This document shows positions 25,803 through 34,048 of a stretch of DNA of 64,000 bases, piece by piece. Source of the DNA: Nocardioides cavernae. Its GTDB lineage: Bacteria; Actinomycetota; Actinomycetes; Propionibacteriales; Nocardioidaceae. How positions within the stretch are numbered: the first letter of the stretch is position 1; each line of letters starts with the position of its first letter. Made by a program: the position numbers and the translations under genes. The notes beneath the pieces are model-generated. The model saw only the letters and a list, made by a program, of their open reading frames with translations, did not search any database and had not been told where the DNA came from. Where the stretch lies: positions 806,001 to 870,000 of the forward strand of contig NZ_JACCBW010000002.1 in assembly GCF_013410035.1 (NCBI RefSeq), given 5' to 3'.

Positions 25803-27050
25803 CCCCGCGACCGCCTTGCGGACCTCGTTGACGCACAGCGCGAGGAAGGCGAGCGCGCACAGCACCATCAGCACGTTGGAGTGCAGCTTGTTGCGCCACT
25901 CGGCCGGCGTGCGGTCGGTGTTGAGCAGCCACAGCAGCGTGATGGCGAGGAACGGCATGAAGAAGGCGCCGAGCACGCCGTAGGCGAGGATCAGCCACAC
26001 CGGCTTGCCGAGGAACATCATCACCATCGGCGGGAAGGTGAGCCAGAGGATGTAGGCGCGGTACCACTTGCCGCCGGCCCTGGCGTCCTCGGCGGGGCCG
26101 TCGGTCACGTTGGTCACGAAGTCGGCGAACATGAGGCTGACGCCGTTCCACACGCCGACCAGCGACGACATCGCCGCGGCCCAGAAGCCCAGCAGGAACA
26201 GCTTCCCGGCCCACTGGCCGTAGCGGTCCTGGAGCACGACCCCGAGGTCGAGCAGGCCCTGGTCGCCGCTCTCGATCGCGACGCTCGTGGAGTAGAGGAG
26301 CTCGGCGCCGACCACGAGGGTGGCGAGCACGAAGATGCCGGTGACGACGTAGGCGACCGTGTTGTCGATCCGCATCACGCGCATGTAGCGCGGCGTGTCC
26401 CAGCCCTTCTCACGGAGCCAGTAGCCGTACGCCGCCAGGGTGATGGTGCCGCCCACCCCGCCGGCGAGCGCGAGGGTGTTGACGAGGCCGCCGTCCGGGA
26501 TCCGGGGCGCGAGCCCGGTGAGCAGCTCGCCGAGGTTGGGCAGGGTCAGCAGCGCGGCTCCCACCATGGTCACGAACATGATGCCGACGAGTGCGGCGAG
26601 GACCTTCTCGAAGATGCTGTAGCGGCCCGTCCACACGAGCACCAGGCCGAGGAGGCCGGACAGGATGCCCCACCAGGTGGTCGAGAGGCCTCCCGCGAGG
26701 CCCTGCAGCGCGAGTCCGGTGCCCGCCATCGCGGCGGCGCCGTACACGAATCCCCAGATCACGATGTAGGGCCCGAAGTACCACGTCGTCCACGCCCCCA
26801 GCGAGCGCCAGCCCTCGAAGATCGTGCGCCCGGTCGCCAGCGAGTAGCGGCCCGCGCCCTCGACGAGCACGATCTTCATGACGCAGCCGACGACCACGCA
26901 CCACAGCAGCGTGTAGCCGAACTTCTGGCCCGCGATGAGGGTCGCGACGAGGTCCGCTGCGCCGACGCCGGTCGCCGCGACGACGAGGCCGGGGCCGATG
27001 ATGCGCCACTTCGGGGGCGAGGACTGCTCTGCCGTGGTGGGGGTCGCCAT
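25797..27050 (-). CDS. Nramp-superfamily transporter lacking the metal-binding motifs
   Basis: A 417-residue protein with about 11 hydrophobic segments. The N-terminal fold GPGLVVAATGVGAADLVATL aligns with Nramp TM1. The metal-binding D-P-G-N of true Nramp transporters is replaced by G-A-A-D, and the TM6 M-P-H motif is absent (VGGTITLAAYGYW). It therefore belongs to a divergent branch for which manganese or iron transport cannot be assumed. No clear ribosome site controls the ATG at 27050. No Fur/MntR-like operator was seen upstream. Annotators would probably call it an Nramp divalent metal transporter. Confidence 0.82.
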   Translation of the reverse strand: MATPTTAEQSSPPKWRIIGPGLVVAATGVGAADLVATLIAGQKFGYTLLWCVVVGCVMKIVLVEGAGRYSLATGRTIFEGWRSLGAWTTWYFGPYIVIWGFVYGAAAMAGTGLALQGLAGGLSTTWWGILSGLLGLVLVWTGRYSIFEKVLAALVGIMFVTMVGAALLTLPNLGELLTGLAPRIPDGGLVNTLALAGGVGGTITLAAYGYWLREKGWDTPRYMRVMRIDNTVAYVVTGIFVLATLVVGAELLYSTSVAIESGDQGLLDLGVVLQDRYGQWAGKLFLLGFWAAAMSSLVGVWNGVSLMFADFVTNVTDGPAEDARAGGKWYRAYILWLTFPPMVMMFLGKPVWLILAYGVLGAFFMPFLAITLLWLLNTDRTPAEWRNKLHSNVLMVLCALAFLALCVNEVRKAVAGA

Positions 27051-27185
27051 GCGCCCGCAGTCTAACGGCGGTCTGGACCACTGGGCGGCGCTGGTCGAGA
27101 GGTTCGAGCACGACGCACCCGTCCGCGCCCACGGCTCGACGGAGGCGCGTGGAGCCGCGTGGGTCCGAGATCTGTCCGGGGGCAG

Positions 27186-27383
27186 TCACCGGCCGCGCGT
27201 TCTTTGGTCCTCGATCTGCGCGGCGAGCCTGACCAGCACGAGACCCGCCTCGCTGGCCTCGAGCGGTCTGGCTCGGTGGAGCAGCGCGCCGCCGATCCGG
27301 GGCGGAGGGGTCGCGTGCAGCTCGCGGGCGGCGGCCTCGAAGGTCCCGAGCCGGACCGCGACGGCCGGTGTGCGCAGGGCCAC
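27186..27383 (-). pseudogene. Relic of an ArgP/LysG-type LysR regulator (N-terminal helix-turn-helix)
   Basis: The leftward frame encodes ALRTPAVAVRLGTFEAAAREL followed by HATPP, closely resembling the first helix-turn-helix of lysine/arginine exporter regulators (L-R-x-L-A-A-V-V-x-x-G-T-F-E-A-A-A-R-x-L-H-V-T-P). The next part, LLHRARPLEASEAGLVLVRL, matches the wing and following helix. The roughly 15 residues of the recognition helix (S-A-V-S-Q-R-I-K-A-L-E) are missing, and no effector domain follows. This is a decayed fragment. The cognate lysE/argO exporter gene is not in the window. The rest of the 27051-27535 gap shows no gene. Confidence 0.65.
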
Positions 27384-27497
27384 GGGTTCGGGTTAGTCCC
27401 GAGCGCCGGACCTTCTTGCGGCCCTGCGCACACGGGAGAGCCGAACAGACATCACGGGCGACTGCCGCTCGTGTGGGTGGACTCGACGTGCCTGTGG

Positions 27498-27523
27498 CCC
27501 CGCCCTCGTGGTGAGTGGCGGGG
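27498..27523 (-). terminator. Terminator-like hairpin after the DUF222-HNH gene
   Basis: CCCCGCCCTC pairs with GAG-T-GGCGGGG (10 bp with one bulged base) around GTGGT, 13 bases past the leftward gene's stop. It lacks a U-tract. Confidence 0.5.
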
Positions 27524-27535
27524 TGTGGGGCGGGG

Positions 27536-28969
27536 TCATCGTCGGCGGGGTCGCGGGATGTCGGGTGGTGGTCCGGTGTCGATCGCTCGGGTGCCGGTGG
27601 GGTCGCGTCGGAACCTGTGGCCGTGGGGGCTGGTCCAGTCGTACGTCCCCGGCGCGGTGGTCTCGTAGTGCCAGGAGCTGTGGGTCTTGAGCCTGTGGTG
27701 GGTGCGGCACAGCGGTGCAAGGTTCGACGTCGAGGTGGGTCCGCCGGCGTCGAAGGGGACGACGTGGTCGAGGTCGCAGCGGCGGGCGGATCGGGTGCAC
27801 CAGGGGAACACGCAGGTGCGGTCGCGAAGGATGACGGCCTCGCGGATGCGGGTGGTGGGTTCGTAGGCGGGTGTCGCGAGCTCGGTGTTGAGGTCGATGA
27901 CGGGACGGAGGGTGACCTTGGTGCGGGTGTCGGTGCACCAGTCCTTGACCTGGTCGAGCAGGACCAGGCGTTGGCCGTCCTCGAGGCGACCAGTGGCTTC
28001 GAGGACGGGGCCGCCCGATGTCGCGGTGGCGTTGAAGTGGGCGTGCAGGACGACCTCGCGGGCATGCGGGAGATCGGGTCTCGATACGCCCGCTCGTTCC
28101 TCACGGGCTACTCGACCACCTTCATCTGCCGCCTCGCGGGCTACTCGACCGCCTTGCGCGAACAGGTCGAGGGCGGTCTGGGTGCGAGCCAGATCGCCGA
28201 GCGCTGCGGAGCGGCGGACGTCGAGCGACGCTTCCGACCCGAGGGCCTTCAGGGTCGCGGCTCCATGAGCCAGTGCCCGGTCCAGGTCGAGGGCGTCGGC
28301 GATGTCGAGCTCGGCCTCGAACCTCATCGTCCCGGCGTAGTGCACGTCCTCGCCGTGCAGGGTGGCGTGGCGCGGGTCGACGTACTGCCACCCGTCCTCC
28401 GGGTCGTCGGTCGGGTCGGCGTCGGCGAGGTCGTAGCGCTTGATCGCCTCGGCCACCAGCCGGTCGAGCTGCGCGGGACCGATCCGCCCGGCCACCGCGG
28501 CGACCTGCGCGTCGACGAACGCTGCCGCCTCGACCGTCAGGGCAGGTGAGGCATGGATCGTGGTCTCGGCGACCGACCGGGCCCGCCACGCCGGCACGGC
28601 ACCCGACTGCACCCCAGTCCACAACCGTGGCAGTCGGTGGCGCAGCTCGAGCGCGTGCCCGACGAGCCGCTTCGCCGACGTGGTGGACATGCCGAGCACC
28701 GCACCGAGCTCCGCGATGCAGAACTCCGCGACCAGGGGCGTACCCGGTCCTGCGATGGGTTCCTCGTGCTCGCACCCGGGGATGGTGAACGACGCCGCGG
28801 AGTGGATCGACTCCGGCGGGTGGAGGTCGGCCCACCGGGCGGCGAGGTCGAGCTGGCGGACGGCAGCAGCATTCTCGACGTCGCGGGCCGCGCGGATCGA
28901 GGCGAGCAGGCCGGCGGCGGAGAGGCCGTCGTCGACCCTCGCTGCGTCCCGATCCAGTGTCTCGATCAT
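27536..28969 (-). CDS. DUF222 and HNH endonuclease domain protein carrying an in-frame repeat insertion
   Basis: A 477-residue protein. DUF222 covers about residues 15-370, and a C-terminal HNH nuclease motif follows near 390-440 (RDRTCVFPWC, CDLDHVVPFDAGGPT, NLAPLCRTHHRLKTH), with the metal- and DNA-binding residues intact. This family is abundant and multicopy in actinobacteria, often near mobile DNA. Residues about 274-298 (GGRVARE twice) are encoded by a palindromic repeat inserted without breaking the frame. The ATG at 28969 sits beside an A/T-rich patch (TTATATGTTAG on the plus strand) that may hold the promoter. The biological role is unknown. Confidence 0.88.
   Translation of the reverse strand: MIETLDRDAARVDDGLSAAGLLASIRAARDVENAAAVRQLDLAARWADLHPPESIHSAASFTIPGCEHEEPIAGPGTPLVAEFCIAELGAVLGMSTTSAKRLVGHALELRHRLPRLWTGVQSGAVPAWRARSVAETTIHASPALTVEAAAFVDAQVAAVAGRIGPAQLDRLVAEAIKRYDLADADPTDDPEDGWQYVDPRHATLHGEDVHYAGTMRFEAELDIADALDLDRALAHGAATLKALGSEASLDVRRSAALGDLARTQTALDLFAQGGRVAREAADEGGRVAREERAGVSRPDLPHAREVVLHAHFNATATSGGPVLEATGRLEDGQRLVLLDQVKDWCTDTRTKVTLRPVIDLNTELATPAYEPTTRIREAVILRDRTCVFPWCTRSARRCDLDHVVPFDAGGPTSTSNLAPLCRTHHRLKTHSSWHYETTAPGTYDWTSPHGHRFRRDPTGTRAIDTGPPPDIPRPRRR
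28077..28117. repeat. Palindromic REP-like element, family A (full copy)
   Basis: The 41-bp unit begins GGTCTCGATACGCCCG and ends CGGGCTACTCGACC; the arms are imperfect inverted complements around CTCGTTCCTCA. It lies inside the DUF222-HNH coding frame. Units of this style recur widely in Nocardioides-type genomes from general knowledge. Confidence 0.75.
28131..28150. repeat. Partial second copy of REP-like family A
   Basis: GCCTCGCGGGCTACTCGACC repeats the right arm of the unit 33 bp upstream, giving the second GGRVARE in the encoded protein. Confidence 0.65.
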
Positions 28970-29024
28970 GTGTTCGATTATATGTTAGCGGTCCAACAGT
29001 CGCCCGCGGTGGAGCGTCAAGATC

Positions 29025-29070
29025 GGCCTGGGTTTCGACACGGGCGCGGGGCGCCCTGCTCAACCAGCGG
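29025..29070 (+). repeat. REP-like family B, copy 1
   Basis: A 46-bp unit with outer GGTTTCGACA ... TGCTCAACC and a central perfect hairpin GGGCGC-GGG-GCGCCC. It is identical to copy 2 over its whole length. Confidence 0.85.
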
Positions 29071-29081
29071 TTGGGTGGGGT

Positions 29082-29127
29082 GGCCTGGGTTTCGACACGG
29101 GCGCGGGGCGCCCTGCTCAACCAGCGG
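29082..29127 (+). repeat. REP-like family B, copy 2
   Basis: Identical to copy 1 over 46 bp and in the same orientation, only 11 bases after it. The identity implies recent duplication or conversion. Confidence 0.85.
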
Positions 29128-29223
29128 GAGCACGTGCGGGGCGAGGTGATCGACCGGCGGGCGGACGGGCACGATGCGGGCTGTGAGGCGCCGCTCGATC
29201 GGCGGCGGGTGGGAGCGGCGCCC

Positions 29224-29264
29224 TTGGTTTCGACACGGGCGCGGGGCGCCCTGCTCAACCAGCA
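29224..29264 (+). repeat. REP-like family B, copy 3
   Basis: This copy shares the core GGTTTCGACACGGGCGCGGG and its continuation with copies 1 and 2, but differs just outside both ends. That difference marks the mobile core as about 38 bp. Confidence 0.8.
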
Positions 29265-29301
29265 CGGCGATAACCCCGCGACGCGGGGTGGACGGGCTTG
29301 C

Positions 29302-29307
29302 GACAAT
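29302..29307 (+). promoter_or_regulatory. -10 hexamer for leaderless ABC-F transcript
   Basis: GACAAT ends seven bases before the GTG at 29315, the same geometry as at truA and glmM. No ribosome site precedes the GTG. Confidence 0.45.
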
Positions 29308-29314
29308 CCTCGAC

Positions 29315-31003
29315 GTGGGTCACGTGGATGTCGCTGGAGTCCGTTACGAGCTGCCGGACGGGCGGGTGCTGCTCGACGACGTGAGCTTCCGGGTCGGCGA
29401 CGGCCAGAAGGTCGCTCTCGTCGGGGCGAACGGCGCCGGGAAGACGACGCTGCTGCGCATCGTCACTGGGGACCTCCAGCCGCACGCGGGAGTCGTCACC
29501 CGCTCCGGCGGGCTCGGCGTGATGCGCCAGTTCGTCGGCCACGGCGGTGGGGACGAGACCGTCCACGACCTCCTGCTCAGCGTGGCCCCGCCGCGCGTGC
29601 GCGAGGCCGCGGCGGCCGTCGACGCCGCCGAGCTCGAGCTGATGGACACCGACGACGAGCGCACGCAGATGGCGTACGCCGAGGCGCTGGGGGAGTACGC
29701 CGACGCGGGCGGCTACGACATCGAGGTGACCTGGGACGTCTGCACGACCGCGTCGATGGGTATGCCGTTCGACCGGGCCCGCCACCGCCTCCTCGCGACG
29801 CTGTCGGGCGGCGAGCAGAAGCGGCTCGTCCTGGAGTACCTCCTGCGCGGCCCCGACCAGGTGCTGCTGCTCGACGAGCCGGACAACTACCTCGACGTGC
29901 CGGGCAAGATCTGGCTGGAGGAGCGGATCCGCGAGTCGCCCAAGACGATCCTCTTCATCAGCCACGACCGCGAGCTGCTCGCCAACACCGCGACCCGCAT
30001 CGTCACCGTCGAGCTCGGCAGCGCCGGCAACCTGGTGTGGACGCACCCCGGTGGCTTCGCGAGCTACCACGAGGCGCGCAGCGACCGCTTCGAGCGGTTC
30101 GAGGAGATGCGCCGCCGCTGGGACGAGGAGCACGCCAAGATCAAGGCGCTCGTCCTCCGGCTGAAGATCAAGTCCGAGTACAACGACGGCATGTCCTCGC
30201 AGTACCGCGCGGCCCAGACGCGGTTGAAGAAGTTCGAGGAGGCGGGGCCGCCGACCGAGCAGCCACGCGAGCAGCAGGTGAAGATGCGGCTCAAGGGCGG
30301 GCGGACCGGCAAGCGCGCCGTGGTGTGCACCGACCTCGAGCTGACGAACCTCATGAAGCCGTTCGACCTCGAGGTCTGGTACGGCGAGCGCGTGGCCGTG
30401 CTCGGCTCCAACGGCTCCGGCAAGTCCCACTTCCTGCGGCTGCTGGCCGCCGGCGGGAGTGACCCCGACGTCGAGCACCGCCCCGTGGGCGACCCGCCCG
30501 CGCCGGTCCTGCACACCGGCAGCGCCAAGCTCGGTGCGCGCGTGCGGCCCGGCTGGTTCGTGCAGACGCACGAGCACCCCGAGCTGGTCGGCCGCACGCT
30601 GCTGGAGGTCCTGCACCGCGGTGACGGCACGCCCGACGGGCGCGCCGGGATGGGGCGGGAGGCCGCCAGCCGGGTGCTCGACCGCTACGAGCTCGCGCAC
30701 GCCGGCGAGCAGCGCTTCGAGTCGCTGTCCGGTGGGCAGCAGGCACGGTTCCAGATCCTGCTCCTCGAGCTGTCCGGTGCCACCCTGCTGCTCCTCGACG
30801 AGCCCACCGACAACCTCGACGTGCAGTCCGCCGAGGCCCTCGAGGCCGGGCTGGAGGCGTTCGAGGGGACGGTGCTCGCGGTGACCCACGACCGCTGGTT
30901 CGCCCGCGGCTTCGACCGGTTCCTGGTCTACGGCGCGGACGGGGAGGTCTACGAGTCGCCGGGGCCGGTCTGGGACGAGGGCCGGGTGGCGCGGGCGCGC
31001 TAG
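29315..31003 (+). CDS. ABC-F family ATPase
   Basis: A 562-residue soluble protein with two ABC domains and no membrane segments. The first has Walker A GANGAGKTT, signature LSGGEQKR and Walker B VLLLDEPDNYLD; the second has GSNGSGKS, LSGGQQAR and LLLLDEPTDNLD. Both H-loops (ISHDREL, VTHDRWF) are present. A charged helical linker of about 80 residues joins them. ABC-F proteins act on the ribosome, some giving antibiotic protection, but the subclass cannot be read here. GTG at 29315 is chosen from the -10 spacing; GTG 29324 is the alternative. Its stop shares CTAG with the convergent gene. Confidence 0.93.
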   Translation: MGHVDVAGVRYELPDGRVLLDDVSFRVGDGQKVALVGANGAGKTTLLRIVTGDLQPHAGVVTRSGGLGVMRQFVGHGGGDETVHDLLLSVAPPRVREAAAAVDAAELELMDTDDERTQMAYAEALGEYADAGGYDIEVTWDVCTTASMGMPFDRARHRLLATLSGGEQKRLVLEYLLRGPDQVLLLDEPDNYLDVPGKIWLEERIRESPKTILFISHDRELLANTATRIVTVELGSAGNLVWTHPGGFASYHEARSDRFERFEEMRRRWDEEHAKIKALVLRLKIKSEYNDGMSSQYRAAQTRLKKFEEAGPPTEQPREQQVKMRLKGGRTGKRAVVCTDLELTNLMKPFDLEVWYGERVAVLGSNGSGKSHFLRLLAAGGSDPDVEHRPVGDPPAPVLHTGSAKLGARVRPGWFVQTHEHPELVGRTLLEVLHRGDGTPDGRAGMGREAASRVLDRYELAHAGEQRFESLSGGQQARFQILLLELSGATLLLLDEPTDNLDVQSAEALEAGLEAFEGTVLAVTHDRWFARGFDRFLVYGADGEVYESPGPVWDEGRVARAR

Positions 31004-31617
31004 CCAGCGTCGGGCAGGTCTGCGCGCATCGCCTGGAGGAGACCGGACATCGCGCGCTCGTCGACGTCGCAGCCGCGCTCGTCGGGTCTCACCACTCGCA
31101 CCGCCTTCGTGTCCGGCGACACGAGGTAGACGTCAGGGCTGATCGGGTAGGGCTCCTCTGCGAAGGTGCGGAGCGCCAACCACGACATGGCGACGGCGGT
31201 GTCCACGACGGCGGTGTCCACGACGGCGTCGTCCACCGGTACGTGCACCCAGAGCTCGAACGTGGTGGGGACCGCCACGAGCACGCCGTGGCTCGCGAAC
31301 GGGATGCGCATCCTCCGGAGCAGCTCAGGGAGCACGGTCACGCGTGCTGCGCCGTAGGCATCGGGGCCGTCGAGGAACTCGACCCACGACGTCGTCACCC
31401 GAGGGTCCGCACGGCGGCTCGAGGGGCTCGTACGTGAGGAGGTCGTCCGCGCGAGGTCGTCGAGGCCCACCGTGCGCCCATCATCCATCCCGAGTGCGAC
31501 CCCCTCGACCACGTGTGGGGTGTGGCCGAGGTCGATCAGGACCTTCGTCGCCTCGTTCACCAGCCACTGCGTGTCGGACGTGGACAGGCTGGGGAGGCGA
31601 GGGGCTTCTGTCGTCAT
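31000..31617 (-). CDS. Hypothetical protein with a triplicated VDTAV segment
   Basis: A 205-residue cytoplasmic protein of no family I recognise. It starts MTTEAPRLPSLSTSDTQWLV and contains WVHVPVDDAVVDTAVVDTAV near residues 125-144, encoded by 15-bp tandem repeats. The second half (ALRTFAEEPYPISPDVYLVS) looks like a compact alpha/beta fold. There is no signal peptide or membrane segment. It converges on the ABC-F gene, sharing CTAG at the stops. Function unknown. Confidence 0.65.
   Translation of the reverse strand: MTTEAPRLPSLSTSDTQWLVNEATKVLIDLGHTPHVVEGVALGMDDGRTVGLDDLARTTSSRTSPSSRRADPRVTTSWVEFLDGPDAYGAARVTVLPELLRRMRIPFASHGVLVAVPTTFELWVHVPVDDAVVDTAVVDTAVAMSWLALRTFAEEPYPISPDVYLVSPDTKAVRVVRPDERGCDVDERAMSGLLQAMRADLPDAG
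31191..31235. repeat. Three tandem 15-bp repeats in a hypothetical gene
   Basis: CGACGGCGGTGTCCA occurs twice exactly, then once more with two changes. In the leftward frame it encodes VDTAV, VDTAV and VDDAV. It is probably a slippage product that keeps frame. Confidence 0.75.
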
Positions 31618-31772
31618 GGTCGACAGGGAATCAGGGGCCGGCCGGTGCGTGCTCGCGTCATCCACAGACCCCGAGCATGGCTGGCGTCGTCCACAGGGTG
31701 GCCCTGACCGGAGGACGAGGTCCCACGCCAAAGGGGGATGCCTGGTCTGTCCAACGTGAGCAGGATCGTCGT

Positions 31773-32780
31773 GTGCTCAGACCTGCGCCTGCCGATGCCG
31801 ACCTCGTGCCCCACCACCTGCTGCTCGGCCCCGACACCCACGGGGTCACGAGGTACGCCGGGGAGGTGGCCGACGCGGCGGGCGCGCCCGTCGTGCGGGA
31901 TGCGTCGGCGGTCGAGCCGGGCGCGCCGGTGCACCTGCACCTCACCGACCGGCTGCTCGGGCGCGACCCCGCGGCCGCGGCCGCTGCCGTGGAGGAGCTG
32001 GCGCGCCGGGTGCGCCTGACCGTCACGCTGCACGACGTGCCGCAGCCCACCGACGGTCCGGGCTTCCCCGCGCGGGCGCAGGCGTACGGACGGATCGTCC
32101 GCGCGAGCCACGCCTGGGCGACGAACTCCTGGCACGAGCACGCACTGGTCGACCGGTGGAGCGCGGCGGGCGCCACCGGCACGGTGATCCCGCTGCCGGT
32201 CCTCGACGGCCCGGTCGTCCCTCGGCCGCGTGGAGCGGTGCCGCTGGGGGAGCCCGTGCTCGGGGTCTTCGGCTTCGTCTACCCCGGCAAGGGTCACCAG
32301 CAGGTCCTCCGCGCCGCGGCGGCACTGCGCCGGGGCGGCACCCTGGTGGGCGTGCGGGTGCTCGGCGACGCGGCGCCCGGTCACGCCGACGAGCTCGACG
32401 CGCTCGTGCGCAACGGTCGCGCGCGCGGCGTGCCGGTCGAGGTGACCGGACGGGTGCCCGAGCGTGACCTGGCGCAGGCGCTGCGGGGCGTCACGGTGCC
32501 GGTCTGCGCGCACCGCAACGTCTCCGCGTCCGGCAGCCTCAACTCGTGGATCGCGGCCGGGAGGCGCCCGCTCGTGCGCGACGGGGCGTACGCCCGCGAG
32601 ATGGCCGCGCTGCGCCCGGGCACCACCACCCTCTTCGACGACGCCACCCTCGTGCCGCGTCTGCAGGAGGCGCTGGAGCGGCCGGGCGCGACCTGGACGC
32701 GGCCCGGGGCCGACCTCGGGCCGAGGCTCGCCGACACGGCCGCCGCCTACCGGACGTGGTGGGCCTCGGTGCACGGATGA
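31773..32780 (+). CDS. GT-B fold glycosyltransferase (GT4-like)
   Basis: A 335-residue protein. The second half reads like a group 1 glycosyltransferase: FGFVYPGKGHQQVLRAA near residues 165-181 (start of the nucleotide-sugar domain), VRVLGDAAPGH, then SASGSLNSWIAAGRRPLVRD near 250-269 where the donor-binding E-x-x-G loop normally lies. The usual Glu pair is not obvious, so activity is uncertain. The GTG at 31773 is the only suitable start in this frame. It is coupled to a GT2 gene by an ATGA overlap, so the pair probably modify one glycan or secondary product. Confidence 0.75.
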   Translation: MLRPAPADADLVPHHLLLGPDTHGVTRYAGEVADAAGAPVVRDASAVEPGAPVHLHLTDRLLGRDPAAAAAAVEELARRVRLTVTLHDVPQPTDGPGFPARAQAYGRIVRASHAWATNSWHEHALVDRWSAAGATGTVIPLPVLDGPVVPRPRGAVPLGEPVLGVFGFVYPGKGHQQVLRAAAALRRGGTLVGVRVLGDAAPGHADELDALVRNGRARGVPVEVTGRVPERDLAQALRGVTVPVCAHRNVSASGSLNSWIAAGRRPLVRDGAYAREMAALRPGTTTLFDDATLVPRLQEALERPGATWTRPGADLGPRLADTAAAYRTWWASVHG

Positions 32781-34048
32781 CGACGACCCCGCCGTGGGGG
32801 ACGGGCGTGCCGGGCAACCGCTGGGACCTCGCGCCCCCCGGGGCACCCGAGCGGACCGTATCCGTGGTCGTCACCCACTTCGAGCAGCAGGAGGCGCTCG
32901 ACCGCACGCTGGCGGCGCTGCGCCGCCAGACCCGGAGCGTCCACGAGGTCGTCGTCGCGGACGACGGCTCACGGCGCGCGCCCGGCGTGCCCGCCGGCGT
33001 GGGGCTCGTGCGCCAGGCGGACCGCGGCTTCCGGGCCGCGGCCGCGCGCAACCTGGGCGTCGCCGCCAGCACCGGCGAGGTCGTGGTCATGCTCGACGCG
33101 GACACCACCCCCGAGCCGGGGTTCGTCGAGCGCATCGTCGCGCTGCCCGAGGCGCTGCCGGAGGCACTCGTGGTCGGCCGCCGTCGCCACGCCGACCTCT
33201 CCGGCACCGGCCCGGAGGACCCGGTCGAGGTCGTCGCACCCCCGCGCGAGCTGCCCGAGCCGGCCTGGCTGCGGACGGCGTACGCCGACACGGGCGACCT
33301 GCTCCGTGCCGACGCGACCAGCCACCGCTTCGTCATCAGCGCGGTGCTCGCCTGCAGCCGGTGGTGGTACGACGAGCTGGGCGGCTTCGACGAGACGTTC
33401 ACGGCCTACGGCGGGGAGGACTGGGAGCTCGCGCACCGTGCGTGGACCGCCGGCGGCCTGCTGGCCCACTGCCCCGACGCCGTCGCGTGGCACGACGGCC
33501 CGGACGCCGGTGCCCGGGAGTCCGACCCGCTCGGCCGGCTCGTCGAGACGACGGCGGTCGCCGACCGCACGTCGGCCCCGGGCACGACGTGGCGCGGGCT
33601 CCTGCGCGGGCCGGCGGACCTCGTCGTGACGCTCGACCCCGCGATCGACGACACGGCGGCCGTCGTCACCGTCGACTCGCTCCTCGCCGCGCTGCCGCGC
33701 GCCGCCGTACGGCTCGGCCCGCGTCACCGCGAGCTGGTGGGCGCGGACCCGCGCGTCCTGCCTGCCGGGTCGGACGTCGCCGCCTCCGCGCGCGCCCACC
33801 TCGTCGTACGGCGGGGGCTGGTCGGGGACGCCGAGGCCTGGACCGCACTGGTGGCCGGCCTCGACGGTGTGTCGGGCTCACGGTCGCTCGACGGCGGGCA
33901 CGCCGAGCTGCACGACCTGCGCCTGCAGCGCCGCGCCGCCCGGTGGGACCGCGCCGGGCTCGCGCCGGAGGGACCACCGCTCGCGAGCCGCCTGCGGCCG
34001 GTCGACCCGGACGTGACGCTGGCGGCCTGGCTCGGCGGGTGGGCCTAG
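32777..34048 (+). CDS. GT2-family glycosyltransferase with extra C-terminal domain
   Basis: A 423-residue protein. Residues about 27-260 form a GT-A domain: SVVVTHFEQQEALDRTLAAL, DXD motif MLDADTTPEPGF near 110, and FDETFTAYGGEDWELAHRA near 213, the acceptor/catalytic ED motif of chondroitin-polymerase-like GT2 enzymes. Residues 270-423 form an additional domain I cannot place. No membrane helices are seen, so it is cytosolic or peripheral. It overlaps the upstream glycosyltransferase. Its stop shares CTAG with a short convergent gene. Confidence 0.87.
   Translation: MTTTPPWGTGVPGNRWDLAPPGAPERTVSVVVTHFEQQEALDRTLAALRRQTRSVHEVVVADDGSRRAPGVPAGVGLVRQADRGFRAAAARNLGVAASTGEVVVMLDADTTPEPGFVERIVALPEALPEALVVGRRRHADLSGTGPEDPVEVVAPPRELPEPAWLRTAYADTGDLLRADATSHRFVISAVLACSRWWYDELGGFDETFTAYGGEDWELAHRAWTAGGLLAHCPDAVAWHDGPDAGARESDPLGRLVETTAVADRTSAPGTTWRGLLRGPADLVVTLDPAIDDTAAVVTVDSLLAALPRAAVRLGPRHRELVGADPRVLPAGSDVAASARAHLVVRRGLVGDAEAWTALVAGLDGVSGSRSLDGGHAELHDLRLQRRAARWDRAGLAPEGPPLASRLRPVDPDVTLAAWLGGWA

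Larger units (their letters stand above)
28970..29314. other. Repeat-rich intergenic region between DUF222-HNH and ABC-F genes
   Basis: This 345-bp divergent gap has no recognisable gene. It holds three direct copies of a 40-46-bp REP-like element, a CCCCGC-GAC-GCGGGG hairpin at 29274-29288 and the ABC-F -10 hexamer. The first 20 bases are A/T-rich and probably contain the DUF222-HNH promoter. Confidence 0.7.

Noticed and set aside
29025..29264. CRISPR array
   Set aside because: The three direct repeats have unequal gaps (11 and 97 bases), internal hairpins unlike CRISPR repeats, and no cas genes nearby. They fit REP-like elements better.
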